Assembly (NCBI RefSeq): GCF_024741135.1
Contig: NZ_JANSUY010000001.1
Location: 620,001 to 684,000 of the forward strand
Source: Aquiflexum gelatinilyticum
GTDB lineage: Bacteria > Bacteroidota > Bacteroidia > Cytophagales > Cyclobacteriaceae
Length of the DNA: 64,000 nt
Direction: 5' to 3'
Made by a program: the position numbers and the translations under genes. Below the pieces are notes generated by a model that was given only the letters and a program-made list of their open reading frames with translations, was not told where the DNA came from and made no database searches. Of this stretch, positions 18,401 through 26,932 are shown one piece after another; position 1 is the first letter of the stretch; each line of letters begins with the position of its first letter.

Positions 18401-20526
18401 TCATTGGGCAGCTGATCATTTATTGGAATTTTTACGGAGGTGAGCCAGTCGACAAAGTCCTCAAAAGAGGAGAACTCCTCAGCATGCAAGTAGCCCCTCT
18501 CAATCAAATCATGCAGATCAAGCGAATTGACCTGTTCAGGCAATCCACTTTGGGTCTGGTGGATGGAGTCAGAGACTTTGAGGTCTTGGCAGGCGAAATT
18601 TTTGATGAGCAAAAAATAGATTTTCCAAATGAACCGGCTTTTGGACTTTATTTCCATAACCTATATGCCCAGAAAAAATTTCTTGCAATGGTCTATAACC
18701 AAAATGAGGCCGCTTGGAAATTCTGTTGCAAGGAAAAAGAATATTTGATTCCGGTCAAAGGTTCAGTGACAGAGATGTTGTTTTATTTCTATGAAAATCT
18801 CTGCATTACTCCCATTTATTCTTCCAAAGAATCTGAAGAACGTAAAAAATTACTCAAAATCTGCAGGAAAAACATCAAATTGATCAAAGGGTTGTTGAAA
18901 TATTCAGAGGTCAATTACCGGCACAGGTATGAATTGATGAATGCAGAGTACGAAAACCTGAAAAATAACTTTGACACAGCAGTCAAAGCCTATACCTATG
19001 CTATCAGGTATGCTCGCCTCAACAAGTATATCCATGAAGAGGCCTTGATATGGGAGAGGGCAGGATTGTTTTTCAAATCACAAAACCAACCCGAGGCAGC
19101 CCAATTCTATTTTTCCAATGCCTACAAGGCCTATGCAAAATGGGGTGCAAAAGGAAAGCTGGAGCAGATGAAAGAGGAGTATGTAGGTTTTATTTCGCTT
19201 GAAGAAATCGGACTCAAATCCAATAACCTCGACTTGGATACCATTCTAAAGACTATCAACCTGATTTCGGGAGAAATGGTATTGGAAAACATCCTTACCG
19301 GACTGATGAAACTTGTTACCGAAAATGCAGGAGCTGAAAGGGCATTTTTGGTCACCCGCGAAAAAGACAAAAAAGTCATCAAAGCCTCTTTGGATATTTC
19401 AAACAATGAAATACAGGTTTTGCAGGATATTTCTTTTGATACGTTTGATGAAATCAGCCATTCGGTAGTCAATTACGTCATGAGGACAGGAGAAACCCTC
19501 GTCTTGGATGATGCTAGTACAAGACTGCCTTATTCCAATGACGAATATATTTTGAGGAATAAAATCAAATCAGTGGTCTGCCTGCCTTTGAAGCATGCAG
19601 GAGAAGGATTTGCATTCCTATATCTGGAAAACAGGCTGCTGTCCGGTGCATTTACCAAAGAAAGAATCGAAATTCTCCAAGTGATGGCAACCCAAACAGC
19701 CATTTCATTACAAAATGCCATGCTTTTGGACCAGACTACCCGACTCAACAGGGAATTGAAACAGGAAGTAGAGGTAAGGAAAGCTGTTGAAGAAAATCTA
19801 AGGATCAATGAAAAAAGGCTGGAAGAATATAATGCCAACCTTGAATACAAAGTCAATGAAAGGACCATAGACCTCCAGTCTGAAAAAGAGAAAACAGATG
19901 AATTGTTGTTGAACATCCTGCCAATGGACATAGCCCGTGAACTCAAGGAAAAAGGGACTGCACAAGCCAAAAAGTTTGAAAGTGTCAGCGTACTCTTCAC
20001 CGATTTTGTCGGGTTTTCGATCATAGCCGAAAACATGAGTGCAGATGAGCTTGTTTCAGAGATCGATTATTGTTTCAAAGAATTTGACAGGATTATTCAG
20101 AAGTACCCCATTGAGAAAATCAAAACTATCGGGGATGCTTACATGGCAGTGGGTGGTCTTCCTGTAACCAATAATTCCCATGCGGTCGATGTCATCAATG
20201 CAGCCTTGGAAATAAAGGATTTTATTGAAGCCTACAAACAGAAAAAGATAGCTCAAAACAAACCGGTTTTTGAAGTCCGAATCGGGGTCCACACAGGAAA
20301 TGTGGTCGCAGGAATAGTGGGACTCAAAAAATTCGCCTATGACATTTGGGGAGATACAGTAAACCTTGCTTCACGGATGGAAAGCAGCAGTAAACCAGGA
20401 AAAATCAACATTTCGGGAACAACATATGAACTTGTCAAAGACAGGTTTGATTGCACCTACCGGGGTAAAATCATGGCCAAAAACAAAGGGGAGGTCGATA
20501 TGTATTTTGTGGAGGGAGTTAAATAA
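15403..20526 (+). CDS. pseudokinase-AAA-GAF-adenylate cyclase signalling giant
   Basis: A protein of 1707 residues. Order of parts: protein-kinase fold (about 1-270); AAA_16-type ATPase with Walker A GNSGVGKS at 317-324 and Walker B D447-D448; a long helical-repeat middle section (about 600-1270); GAF domain (about 1290-1435); coiled coil (about 1445-1505); and class III nucleotide cyclase (about 1525-1705). In the kinase the HRDLK motif reads H116-L-N-L-N and no DFG is visible, so it is probably catalytically dead. The cyclase keeps both metal Asp (D1534, D1578), the adenine-type pair K1574 and D1647, and transition-state N1654 and R1658, so it should make cAMP. The architecture resembles HstK-like kinase-AAA-GAF sensors with a cyclase in place of the histidine kinase. 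It is divergent from the catalase-like gene with 229 bases between. Confidence 0.92.
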   Translation: MEWHVLYAGKIHSILRSESFFEQNFVIKKASLTSLSQIDFLKSGNEASFVDESIEGFRKVLAIENSNSESHLKLQFIKGQNLREHNSNSLSVIDKLKICIAITKRLAEVHRQEIVHLNLNPEHILIESGTNKIFFISLGLATRIQRKIGVQSRLIFSEADYDFIAPEQTGRISTDIGYYTDIYSLGVVFYWLFTSKLPFGSKEGSSKIHAHIALTPRSPADMVDIPKIISDLILKMLEKDIQTRYQSATGVLYDLELVLNGLQRKGIAPSFELGTNDSSGVLRFSDELYGREKQIVQLKDAFQRVLEDEKILMLVFGNSGVGKSVLVDQLYRPVIKDGGFFISGKFDQLRTDVPYSAFSQALGRLVSQILLLNEKDLGHWKHELHRLLHPIGRVLFDIIPGLERLLENEPELPVLNGVEAQLRFNYALNNFFQAFSDSSKPLVIFIDDLQWCDLSSLNLIRNILTNKDLKNILIIGAYRDNEITTGHLFLQFKMEIEELGIQPEEIYLENLQYEDIQRLISNTLGKSKSPLDELVKIVDKKSAGNALFVNQFLRAIYKNEMLHFDSAEGSWKWDVDELMGYNVEGDIVNLFLETINKLPSACIDVLKLASCIGNKFGLGELAIITREGKYNVYQALKPALDLDLIIESRDGNLYFVHDRVQQAFYSLNDDLGRQEYHLKIGRLLLENTHEEDLRESIFDIVNQFNFAKDLVSDPLESKKLCELNIIAGQRSQSATAYLLAIQYFENAIQFLPADAWEKDKKFTYNLYLNAAIAANQSNKRDRFKEFTLLLDANATDILDKLRLAELKIQNANVENDQKRVIEIGLEALHFANIHLKLHPTQLDVLFGYLMTNARLAFFKEDDIEKLAKIEDEKLIISMSIMHHMSLAAYFLEPNMVPLIMFELIRLTLKFGLGPKTPFAFVVFGYINIAFMGKMEKGLKMGQLGNRLGEILNNEDQFVSLKQVYVMFISQWLTHLAGTIPDLEEALKKGLETGDFEFTSIIGQLIIYWNFYGGEPVDKVLKRGELLSMQVAPLNQIMQIKRIDLFRQSTLGLVDGVRDFEVLAGEIFDEQKIDFPNEPAFGLYFHNLYAQKKFLAMVYNQNEAAWKFCCKEKEYLIPVKGSVTEMLFYFYENLCITPIYSSKESEERKKLLKICRKNIKLIKGLLKYSEVNYRHRYELMNAEYENLKNNFDTAVKAYTYAIRYARLNKYIHEEALIWERAGLFFKSQNQPEAAQFYFSNAYKAYAKWGAKGKLEQMKEEYVGFISLEEIGLKSNNLDLDTILKTINLISGEMVLENILTGLMKLVTENAGAERAFLVTREKDKKVIKASLDISNNEIQVLQDISFDTFDEISHSVVNYVMRTGETLVLDDASTRLPYSNDEYILRNKIKSVVCLPLKHAGEGFAFLYLENRLLSGAFTKERIEILQVMATQTAISLQNAMLLDQTTRLNRELKQEVEVRKAVEENLRINEKRLEEYNANLEYKVNERTIDLQSEKEKTDELLLNILPMDIARELKEKGTAQAKKFESVSVLFTDFVGFSIIAENMSADELVSEIDYCFKEFDRIIQKYPIEKIKTIGDAYMAVGGLPVTNNSHAVDVINAALEIKDFIEAYKQKKIAQNKPVFEVRIGVHTGNVVAGIVGLKKFAYDIWGDTVNLASRMESSSKPGKINISGTTYELVKDRFDCTYRGKIMAKNKGEVDMYFVEGVK

Positions 20527-20676
20527 GCCACTTTCCTTCTTATTCAAAGAAGTCTTCGATAAATAAAGATTCCTTAGAAATCCACAATTTTCATTAACTA
20601 TTTCCAAGAACTTTATAATTGCTTCCAAAAGGGGTAAATTGTTTCCGGTTTTTATTCAAAATCAAATCAAAAAAAT

Positions 20677-21567
20677 ATGAAATGGCAAGGAAGACGTAAG
20701 AGCAGCAATGTCGAAGACAGAAGGGGACAATCATCCGGAGGTGGGGGAGGAATCAATCCGATGTTACTGGCCCCACTTTTAAGGTTGCTTTTTTCCAAAG
20801 CCGGTCTGGTCATTGTAGGAGGATTTTTTTTGGTCATGTGGATAATGGGTACCAATCCGATACAGTTAATTTCACAATTTACAGGTGGGGGGCAAATGTC
20901 ACAAGTTGCCTCTGACTATGCTCCGAGCGCAGAAGAAGAGCAGCTTGCAGAGTTTACCGCTGTGGTACTAGCCGAAACAGAGGATGTGTGGCAAAGGTTG
21001 ATGGAGAATTACAGGGAACCCGGCTTGGTATTATTTACAGGCCAGGTCAGTTCTGCCTGTGGCAATGCTTCAGCTGCTACCGGGCCTTTTTATTGTCCTG
21101 GAGATGAGAAAGTATATATTGACCTCAGCTTTTTTCAGGATATGGGAAAGAAATTGGGCGCTCATGGAGATTTTGCCCAAGCATACGTTATTGCCCATGA
21201 AGTAGGCCATCATGTCCAAAGATTGGATGGGACTTTGGAGCGAGTACAGTCTCAGCGTGGTAAGCTCCCCGAAGCTGAATTTAACAGACTGATGGTTATG
21301 TTGGAATTGCAGGCTGATTTTTATGCAGGAATATGGGCACATCATACCCAAAAAGTAGCAAAAATACTGGAGCCGGGAGACCTGGAAGAAGCGCTGAATG
21401 CCGCAAGTTCGGTAGGTGACGATAGACTTCAGAAGCAGGCAACAGGTAGGATTGTCCCTGATTCATTTACCCATGGAACTTCCGAACAAAGGGCAAGATG
21501 GTTTAAACTTGGCTTTGATACAGGCGACGTAAGCTTGGGGGATACATTCAACGCAAGAAGACTGTGA
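20677..21567 (+). CDS. ypfJ: neutral zinc metallopeptidase, YpfJ family
   Basis: A protein of 296 residues. A polar N-terminus with a Gly-rich SSGGGGG run leads to a membrane helix (about 40-62). The peptidase domain has the zinc motif HEVGH (H174, E175, H178), followed by a QADFYAGIWAH stretch that supplies the third ligand region. This matches the YpfJ/Zn_peptidase family of membrane-anchored proteases of unknown substrate. The sulfatase gene begins in its last four bases (GTGA overlap) if the GTG start is used, suggesting translational coupling. Confidence 0.9.
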   Translation: MKWQGRRKSSNVEDRRGQSSGGGGGINPMLLAPLLRLLFSKAGLVIVGGFFLVMWIMGTNPIQLISQFTGGGQMSQVASDYAPSAEEEQLAEFTAVVLAETEDVWQRLMENYREPGLVLFTGQVSSACGNASAATGPFYCPGDEKVYIDLSFFQDMGKKLGAHGDFAQAYVIAHEVGHHVQRLDGTLERVQSQRGKLPEAEFNRLMVMLELQADFYAGIWAHHTQKVAKILEPGDLEEALNAASSVGDDRLQKQATGRIVPDSFTHGTSEQRARWFKLGFDTGDVSLGDTFNARRL

Positions 21568-23027
21568 CTTCCTTGAGTTTATTTTTTCATCAGCCTTTGA
21601 AATTAATGGGATTTCAAATGGTTCTTGTGGTTGTGTTTTCCATGGGGAATTTCAGCTTTGCCCAAGATGCGGACGAAAATTTCAATATCCTTTTGATCCA
21701 TGTAGATGATTTGGGTTGGACCGATATTGGTGTATTAGGGAGTGATTTTTATGAAACGCCAAATATTGACAGGTTGGCTGCGGAGGGGGTATTGTTTTCG
21801 AATTCTTACGCCGCTGCTGCAATCTGTTCACCAACTAGGGCAGCTTTGTTGACAGGAAAATATCCGGCAAGGACAGGTATCACGGATTGGATTCGGGCCA
21901 AGTTCCAAGGGGGAAGCGGGATGGCCCTCCCCTCTGACTATGAAGAAAACGAGGGAAAAGAATGGAAGATACCAAAAAATCAGGGCTTTCTCGTCCATGA
22001 GGAAATCACCTTGGCTGAGAGGCTGCTGCCATATGGCTATACCAATCTTCATGTGGGCAAATGGCATTTGGGGGAAGAAGGATATTATCCGGAAGATCAG
22101 GGTTTTCATTTAAATGTCGGAGGAAATGATTTGGGACAGCCACCGAGTTACTTTGATCCCTACCTTCCCGAAAGACCGATTCAATATTATGAATTCAAAA
22201 ATCTTCCACCCAGAAAAACAGGAGAGTTCCTGATGGATAGAGAAGGCGATGAGGTGGTGGCTTTTATTCAAAAACAAATGGATAAAAAGTTTTTTATCCA
22301 TTGGGCGCCCTATGCTGTCCATACTCCCATCATGGGCAAAGCTGACCTGATTGAAAAATACAAGCGGAAGCAAAAAGGGAATCAGGGCAATTCTGTATAC
22401 GCTGCTCTTGTAGAAAGTCTTGACCAAAACATAGGGAAGGTAATTGAAGAGCTGGAAAGATTGGGTTTGACAAGAAAGACAATGGTCATATTCACTTCTG
22501 ATAACGGTGGATTGATCGGGAATACATCTGAACCCATTACAAATAATTTTCCCCTCCGTTCACAAAAAGGATATCCTTATGAAGGTGGAATCCGAGTTCC
22601 GACGATTGTAAGGTGGCCTGGAAAAATTGCACCCGGTCAGGTAAGAAATACTCCCATCATCTCAATCGACTGGATTCCGACAATCATGGAGTATGTGGGA
22701 GAAAAAACCACCGAAGGAACTTTGGACGGAAAGAGCTTGGTTGATGTTTTTCAAAACCCCGAACATACCATTCCAAGGGATTTATTTTGGCATTTTCCAC
22801 ATTACAGGGGTTCAGATGTGGTTCCTTATGCCATTGTCAGGTCGGGCGATTTTAAATTGATCCATTATTTTGATGGAAGTGAAGCTGAGCTTTTTGACCT
22901 AAAAAAAGATCCGAAGGAAAGCCAAAACCTGATCAATTCCGATCCTAAAATTGCGGAGGAACTTATTGGGAAATTGAATACCTGGTTTGCCGAAACAAAT
23001 GCGAGGCTTCCTGTAAGGCTTGATTGA
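21564..23027 (+). CDS. exported sulfatase (arylsulfatase type)
   Basis: A protein of 487 residues from GTG 21564; an ATG at 21606 (MGFQMVL...) is a good alternative and gives a signal peptide ending FSFAQ. The active-site signature CSPTR (C88 from the GTG) inside ICSPTRAALLTGKYPARTG marks a type I sulfatase whose Cys must be turned into formylglycine. Metal ligands are supplied by the VDDLGW region and by TSDNGG. Such enzymes remove sulfate from polysaccharides or aryl esters, in the periplasm given the signal peptide. No sulfatase-maturing enzyme is in this window. It overlaps the YpfJ gene. Confidence 0.92.
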   Translation: MTSLSLFFHQPLKLMGFQMVLVVVFSMGNFSFAQDADENFNILLIHVDDLGWTDIGVLGSDFYETPNIDRLAAEGVLFSNSYAAAAICSPTRAALLTGKYPARTGITDWIRAKFQGGSGMALPSDYEENEGKEWKIPKNQGFLVHEEITLAERLLPYGYTNLHVGKWHLGEEGYYPEDQGFHLNVGGNDLGQPPSYFDPYLPERPIQYYEFKNLPPRKTGEFLMDREGDEVVAFIQKQMDKKFFIHWAPYAVHTPIMGKADLIEKYKRKQKGNQGNSVYAALVESLDQNIGKVIEELERLGLTRKTMVIFTSDNGGLIGNTSEPITNNFPLRSQKGYPYEGGIRVPTIVRWPGKIAPGQVRNTPIISIDWIPTIMEYVGEKTTEGTLDGKSLVDVFQNPEHTIPRDLFWHFPHYRGSDVVPYAIVRSGDFKLIHYFDGSEAELFDLKKDPKESQNLINSDPKIAEELIGKLNTWFAETNARLPVRLD

Positions 23028-23148
23028 ATTATAGAAATCTTTTTATGCCAGGTCTCTTGATAAAATTCAGACCTGATTCAACTTTTGCATTTGGATCTCC
23101 GATGATTACTTTCATAAATTTCTTTAATCAAATATTCCCAACTCTGTA

Positions 23149-23156
23149 TAACTTCG
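23149..23156 (+). promoter_or_regulatory. candidate -7 element upstream of terC
   Basis: TAACTTCG fits a relaxed TAnnTTYG Bacteroidota -7 box 35 bases before the TerC start. No clear -33 TTTG is visible, so support is modest. Confidence 0.35.
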
Positions 23157-23191
23157 CACGTCTTATTGGCTCATTCTAAACTAAACCACAC

Positions 23192-23941
23192 ATGGAAATC
23201 TTTCTTCAAACCGAAACCTGGATTGCATTATTGACTTTGACCTTTTTGGAAATAGTCCTCGGGGTTGACAATATTATTTTTATCTCCATTGTATCCAACA
23301 AACTTCCGGAATCCCAACAGGGAAAAGCTAGGACCTTGGGTTTGGCATTTGCATTGGTTTTTAGGATTTTACTCCTTTTGGGGATTTCCTATATCATTCA
23401 ATTTACCCAACCACTTATTTCGGTTTGGGGTTTTGACATGAGCGGCAGGGATTTGATTCTTGCAGGTGGAGGATTGTTTTTATTGTTCAAATCTACCCTC
23501 GAAATCCATCATAAGATGGAAGGCAAAGCAGAGGAAGTCAAACCGAATTCAGCCAATAATTTTGCAAAAGTGGTTTTTCAAATCATCCTATTGGACTTGG
23601 TGTTTTCCTTCGACAGTATTTTGACAGCTATTGGATTGGTCAAAGAAGTGCTGATTATGATCATAGCAGTGACCATTTCTATTGGAATCATGATGGCATT
23701 TGCAGGGAAAATCAGCCGATTTATCAACAAACACCCGACGTTACAGATCTTGGCTCTTTCCTTTCTGATTTTGATTGGATTTATGTTGCTCGTAGAAGGT
23801 TTCCATGTAGAAGTGCCTAAGGGCTATATCTATTTTGCTGTTTTCTTCTCCTTGGCGGTGGAAATAGTCAATATGAGAATGAGGAAAAAAGGAACCGAAA
23901 AACCGGTCAAATTGAATCCACGACTCAAAGAAGGGAAATAG
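23192..23941 (+). CDS. TerC family integral membrane protein
   Basis: A protein of 249 residues with about seven hydrophobic segments. The N-terminal FLEIVLGVDNIIFISIV and the mid-protein ILLDLVFSFDSILTAIG carry the paired conserved acidic residues of TerC proteins. The family is linked to tellurite resistance in some bacteria and, more recently, to Mn2+ export or metalation of exported proteins; which applies here is not visible. It stands alone: the sulfatase ends 164 bases upstream and the dehydrogenase starts 82 bases downstream. Confidence 0.93.
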   Translation: MEIFLQTETWIALLTLTFLEIVLGVDNIIFISIVSNKLPESQQGKARTLGLAFALVFRILLLLGISYIIQFTQPLISVWGFDMSGRDLILAGGGLFLLFKSTLEIHHKMEGKAEEVKPNSANNFAKVVFQIILLDLVFSFDSILTAIGLVKEVLIMIIAVTISIGIMMAFAGKISRFINKHPTLQILALSFLILIGFMLLVEGFHVEVPKGYIYFAVFFSLAVEIVNMRMRKKGTEKPVKLNPRLKEGK

Positions 23942-23977
23942 CAGTAGGCGGTCTCAGTGGGAAGCTCTCAAGCACTA

Positions 23978-24006
23978 CAACAATTATAACAATTATAACC
24001 ATTATC
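23978..24006. repeat. short AATTATAAC direct repeat
   Basis: Two perfect and one partial copy of AATTATAAC in the gap between terC and the dehydrogenase. It ends about 18 bases before the dehydrogenase start and may only be slippage-prone DNA. Confidence 0.4.
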
Positions 24007-24023
24007 GCATCCTTAACCTCCAA

Positions 24024-24953
24024 ATGAAAGTCCTAATTATCGATGAAATGCACCTGAGCATTATTCCATTGTTGGAAAAAGAAGGGTATTTGGTGGACTA
24101 TAAGCCTGTGATCAAAAGAGAGGAGATCATGGAAATTGTCCATGAATATGAGGGATTGATCATTCGGTCCAAAACCCCGATGGATCGACCATTGTTGGAA
24201 AAGGCTGTCAAACTCCAATTTATCGGCAGGGCAGGTGCTGGACTGGATAAAATAGATTTGGAATACCTCAAAGAAAGAGAAATCCACCTGTTTCATGCTG
24301 CCGAAGGCAATAAGGATGCCGTAGGAGAACAGGCCATTGGGATGCTCTTGGCTTTATTTAACCATATTGGTAAAGCAGATCAGGAAGTAAGAAAAGGAAT
24401 CTGGAAAAGGGAGGAAAACCGTGGGGAGGAACTTCAGGGTAAAACAGTTGGCATCATTGGCTATGGCAATATGGGTTCGGCAATGGCTAAAAAATTGACC
24501 GGATTCGATGTCAGGATTTTGGCCTATGACAGATACAAAACCGGTTTTGGAAATGAATTCGTGGAAGAGGCTGATTTTCAGTTACTCCTTCAGGAATCAG
24601 ATATAGTCAGTTTACATGTGCCATTGACACCCGAAACAAGGAATTTTTTGACTTTGGAAGTCCTCAAGAAGTTCAGAAAACCAATTTATCTGATAAATAC
24701 AGCGAGGGGAGAAATCATTTCCTTTGAGACATTGAATCAAGCTTTGGACCTCGGGATTTTTAAAGGTGCAGTTCTCGATGTGTTGGAAAACGAGAAATTC
24801 AACACCTTTACTGTTGACCAAAAATCGGAATTTTCAAAACTGGCTGCCCGGGACAATGTGATTTTCAGTCCCCATATCGCAGGATGGACACATCAGTCCT
24901 ATGTCAAAATCAATAAGGTACTGGTGGATAAGATAAGACAATCATTGAAATAG
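24024..24953 (+). CDS. D-2-hydroxyacid dehydrogenase, phosphoglycerate dehydrogenase type
   Basis: A protein of 309 residues. An N-terminal catalytic half precedes a Rossmann domain with TVGIIGYGNMGSAMA. The NTARGEIIS stretch (catalytic Arg region) and the SPHIAGWT motif with the catalytic His follow. It resembles short SerA-like enzymes without an ACT domain, which would oxidise 3-phosphoglycerate with NAD+ in serine synthesis. Other D-2-hydroxyacids are equally possible. No serine-pathway partner gene is adjacent. Confidence 0.85.
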   Translation: MKVLIIDEMHLSIIPLLEKEGYLVDYKPVIKREEIMEIVHEYEGLIIRSKTPMDRPLLEKAVKLQFIGRAGAGLDKIDLEYLKEREIHLFHAAEGNKDAVGEQAIGMLLALFNHIGKADQEVRKGIWKREENRGEELQGKTVGIIGYGNMGSAMAKKLTGFDVRILAYDRYKTGFGNEFVEEADFQLLLQESDIVSLHVPLTPETRNFLTLEVLKKFRKPIYLINTARGEIISFETLNQALDLGIFKGAVLDVLENEKFNTFTVDQKSEFSKLAARDNVIFSPHIAGWTHQSYVKINKVLVDKIRQSLK

Positions 24954-25060
24954 AAGTTTTCATTTATAAAATCCAAAAAGTTTTCTTTTTGCTTATGGAT
25001 TGCTTTCTCTGCCTGATTTAATTACATTTGTACCATCACATAAGAAATTAGATTAGAAGC

Positions 25061-25096
25061 AACGGTTTCAGCAATGAGACCGTTCTTTTATTTTTC
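25061..25096 (+). terminator. terminator-like hairpin between dehydrogenase and greA
   Basis: AACGGTTTCA and TGAGACCGTT (25061-25084) pair around a GCAA loop with one G-T pair, followed by a T-rich tail. It probably ends the dehydrogenase transcript 108 bases after its stop and precedes greA. Confidence 0.65.
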
Positions 25097-25122
25097 ATAG
25101 GCATAGTAAAATTTAGAATACC

Positions 25123-25596
25123 ATGGGACAGATACAGTATTACACTGAAGAAGGCTTGAAAAGGCTAAAAGATGAGCTTCAGGAATTGAAAACAAAAGGC
25201 AGGACAGATATTGCCAAGCAGATCGCTGAAGCAAGGGACAAAGGGGATTTGAGCGAAAATGCAGAATATGATGCCGCCAAAGATGCGCAGGGATTGCTTG
25301 AGCTGAAGATTGCTAAATTGGAGGCTGTTGTCGGCAATGCCCGTGTCATGGATAATTCCAAAATGGATGCTTCCAAAGTTGGGATTCTCAGTACTGTAAA
25401 AATCAAGAATATCAAAAACGGCATGACCGTTTCTTATACATTGGTATCAGAAGAAGAGGCAGACCTCAAAGCGGGTAAGATTTCTTTGGCTTCGCCTTTC
25501 GGAAAAGGATTGAATGGAAAAGCTGTCGGAGAAATAGCCGAAATCAAGGCGCCGGCGGGTGTATTGCAATTTGAAATCCTGGATATTTCCTATTAA
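25123..25596 (+). CDS. greA: transcription elongation factor GreA
   Basis: A protein of 157 residues, the normal GreA length. The N-terminal coiled coil carries YYTEEGLKRLKDELQELK and the acidic loop ARDKGDLSENAEYDAAKD, whose tip reaches the RNA polymerase active site to stimulate cleavage of backtracked RNA. The C-terminal domain ends with SPFGKGLNGKAVGE. A terminator follows directly and separates it from the HIT gene. Confidence 0.97.
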   Translation: MGQIQYYTEEGLKRLKDELQELKTKGRTDIAKQIAEARDKGDLSENAEYDAAKDAQGLLELKIAKLEAVVGNARVMDNSKMDASKVGILSTVKIKNIKNGMTVSYTLVSEEEADLKAGKISLASPFGKGLNGKAVGEIAEIKAPAGVLQFEILDISY

Positions 25597-25606
25597 AAAA
25601 ACCAAC

Positions 25607-25640
25607 TCCCGATGGATTCTCCTTCGGGATTTTTTATTTT
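25607..25640 (+). terminator. rho-independent terminator after greA
   Basis: TCCCGA (25607-25612) pairs with TCGGGA (25624-25629), followed by TTTTTTATTTTT. It lies 11 bases after the greA stop and only a few bases before the HIT start, so the HIT gene may depend on partial read-through or on a promoter inside greA. Confidence 0.8.
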
Positions 25641-25646
25641 TATCCC

Positions 25647-26039
25647 ATGGCAACCATCTTTACCAAAATCATCAACAGGGAAATCCCTGCAGAAATCATC
25701 GCTGAAGACGATAATTATATTGCATTTTTGGATATTATGCCCTTAGTCAAAGGACATGTACTAGTCGTCCCAAAACAGGAAATAGATTATATTTTTGATC
25801 TGGATGATACTACACTTTCAGGATTGAATGTTTTTGCAAAGAAAGTAGCCCAAGCCATAGACAAAACCATCAAATGTACCAGGGTGGGCGTCGCAGTGAT
25901 CGGGTTGGAAGTGCCACATGTTCATATCCATCTTGTCCCGCTACGAACGATGGATGATATCAATTTCACAAGGCCTAAACTTAAGCTAAGCAAAGAGGAA
26001 TTGGCAGAAATTGGGGAGACAATCAGGAAGGGGTTTTGA
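25647..26039 (+). CDS. HIT family (histidine triad) hydrolase
   Basis: A protein of 130 residues. The triad H91-V-H93-I-H95 lies in VPHVHIHLVPL. The N-terminal FTKIINREIPAEIIAEDDNYIAFLDI is typical of HINT/HIT proteins, which hydrolyse nucleoside phosphoramidates or related nucleotide conjugates. The substrate is unknown. It is separated from greA by a terminator and converges with the fructokinase gene 8 bases away. Confidence 0.93.
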   Translation: MATIFTKIINREIPAEIIAEDDNYIAFLDIMPLVKGHVLVVPKQEIDYIFDLDDTTLSGLNVFAKKVAQAIDKTIKCTRVGVAVIGLEVPHVHIHLVPLRTMDDINFTRPKLKLSKEELAEIGETIRKGF

Positions 26040-26040
26040 T

Positions 26041-26054
26041 TCAGTGATCACTGA
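26041..26054. terminator. perfect palindrome between convergent genes
   Basis: TCAGTGATCACTGA is a 14-base perfect palindrome that spans the 8-base gap between the HIT stop and the kinase stop. It may act as a compact bidirectional end signal, but the T tail is short. Confidence 0.4.
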
Positions 26055-26932
26055 TTTCTTACCACCCTCCAAACCTCACTCTCCTCATACCTCGGAGTTC
26101 CACCTTTTTTGGTAGCCACAAAAGCCCCCATGGCACAGGCAAAATCCAATATTTCATTGGGTGATTTACCCTGCAGATAGGTTTTGACAAATCCCGCAAG
26201 GAAAGCATCTCCCGAACCGACAGTATCTTCTACTTTTACCTTGTAGCCTGGATGTTTGATGATTTCTCCGTTTTGGTAGATCATTGCCCCTTTAGAACCT
26301 AGGGTCACGCATACCATCTTGATCGGGAAGTGGGTTGTCAAAAGCTTACAGCAACTTTCGACATCAGAAGGTACGCTAAAATAGTCAGAGACAATCTCCA
26401 ATTCATCCTCATTGATCTTTAAGATATCTGTAAATCCGAGCATGAGCTCAATTTTTTCAAAGTCAAAAAACGGTGCCCTGAGGTTAATATCAAAAATTTT
26501 CAGAGTTGGCAGGTGCAGCAATTGGTACAAAGTTTCCCAGCTCACGGTATTTCGGACAGCCAAAGATCCAAATATAAATGCATCGGCATCTTTTACGGCG
26601 TTTTTGTTATCGTCAGTCAAACTTATAAAATCCCAAGCAGCCGGGGAAACGATGGTGTATTTGATATTTTCCGGGTCTTCATTATGGACCGTCACTGTCC
26701 CTGTCTTGTGCTCCAAATCTTCTTGGACCAATGTTGTGGGGAAATCATACGAATTGATGAAATCAAGGTACTTTGTTCCATAATCATCTTTTCCCAATCG
26801 GGAGATCATCTGTACATCAAGTCCAAGCTGATTGAGATGAAGGGCGACATTCATAGGTGCGCCACCTGGGATTTCGTGGTCAGGAAAGCAATCCCAAAGC
26901 ATTTCCCCAAAACATATGACTTTTTTAGACAT
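26048..26932 (-). CDS. PfkB-family sugar kinase, probable fructokinase
   Basis: A protein of 294 residues. The N-terminal GEMLWDCFPD...GGAPMNVALHL and the C-terminal VEDTVGSGDAFLAGF with catalytic Asp are the two PfkB signatures. With the sugar porter just upstream (its stop overlaps this start by 8 bases), a fructokinase or related hexokinase role is likely: import of a sugar followed by phosphorylation in the cytoplasm. The exact sugar is not visible. Confidence 0.9.
   Translation of the reverse strand: MSKKVICFGEMLWDCFPDHEIPGGAPMNVALHLNQLGLDVQMISRLGKDDYGTKYLDFINSYDFPTTLVQEDLEHKTGTVTVHNEDPENIKYTIVSPAAWDFISLTDDNKNAVKDADAFIFGSLAVRNTVSWETLYQLLHLPTLKIFDINLRAPFFDFEKIELMLGFTDILKINEDELEIVSDYFSVPSDVESCCKLLTTHFPIKMVCVTLGSKGAMIYQNGEIIKHPGYKVKVEDTVGSGDAFLAGFVKTYLQGKSPNEILDFACAMGAFVATKKGGTPRYEESEVWRVVRNQ

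Noticed and set aside
23028-23191. Possible yybP-ykoY manganese riboswitch upstream of terC
   Set aside because: The gap holds a CAGGTCT/AGACCTG hairpin but none of the conserved riboswitch loop sequences. The hairpin is more likely the end of the sulfatase transcript.
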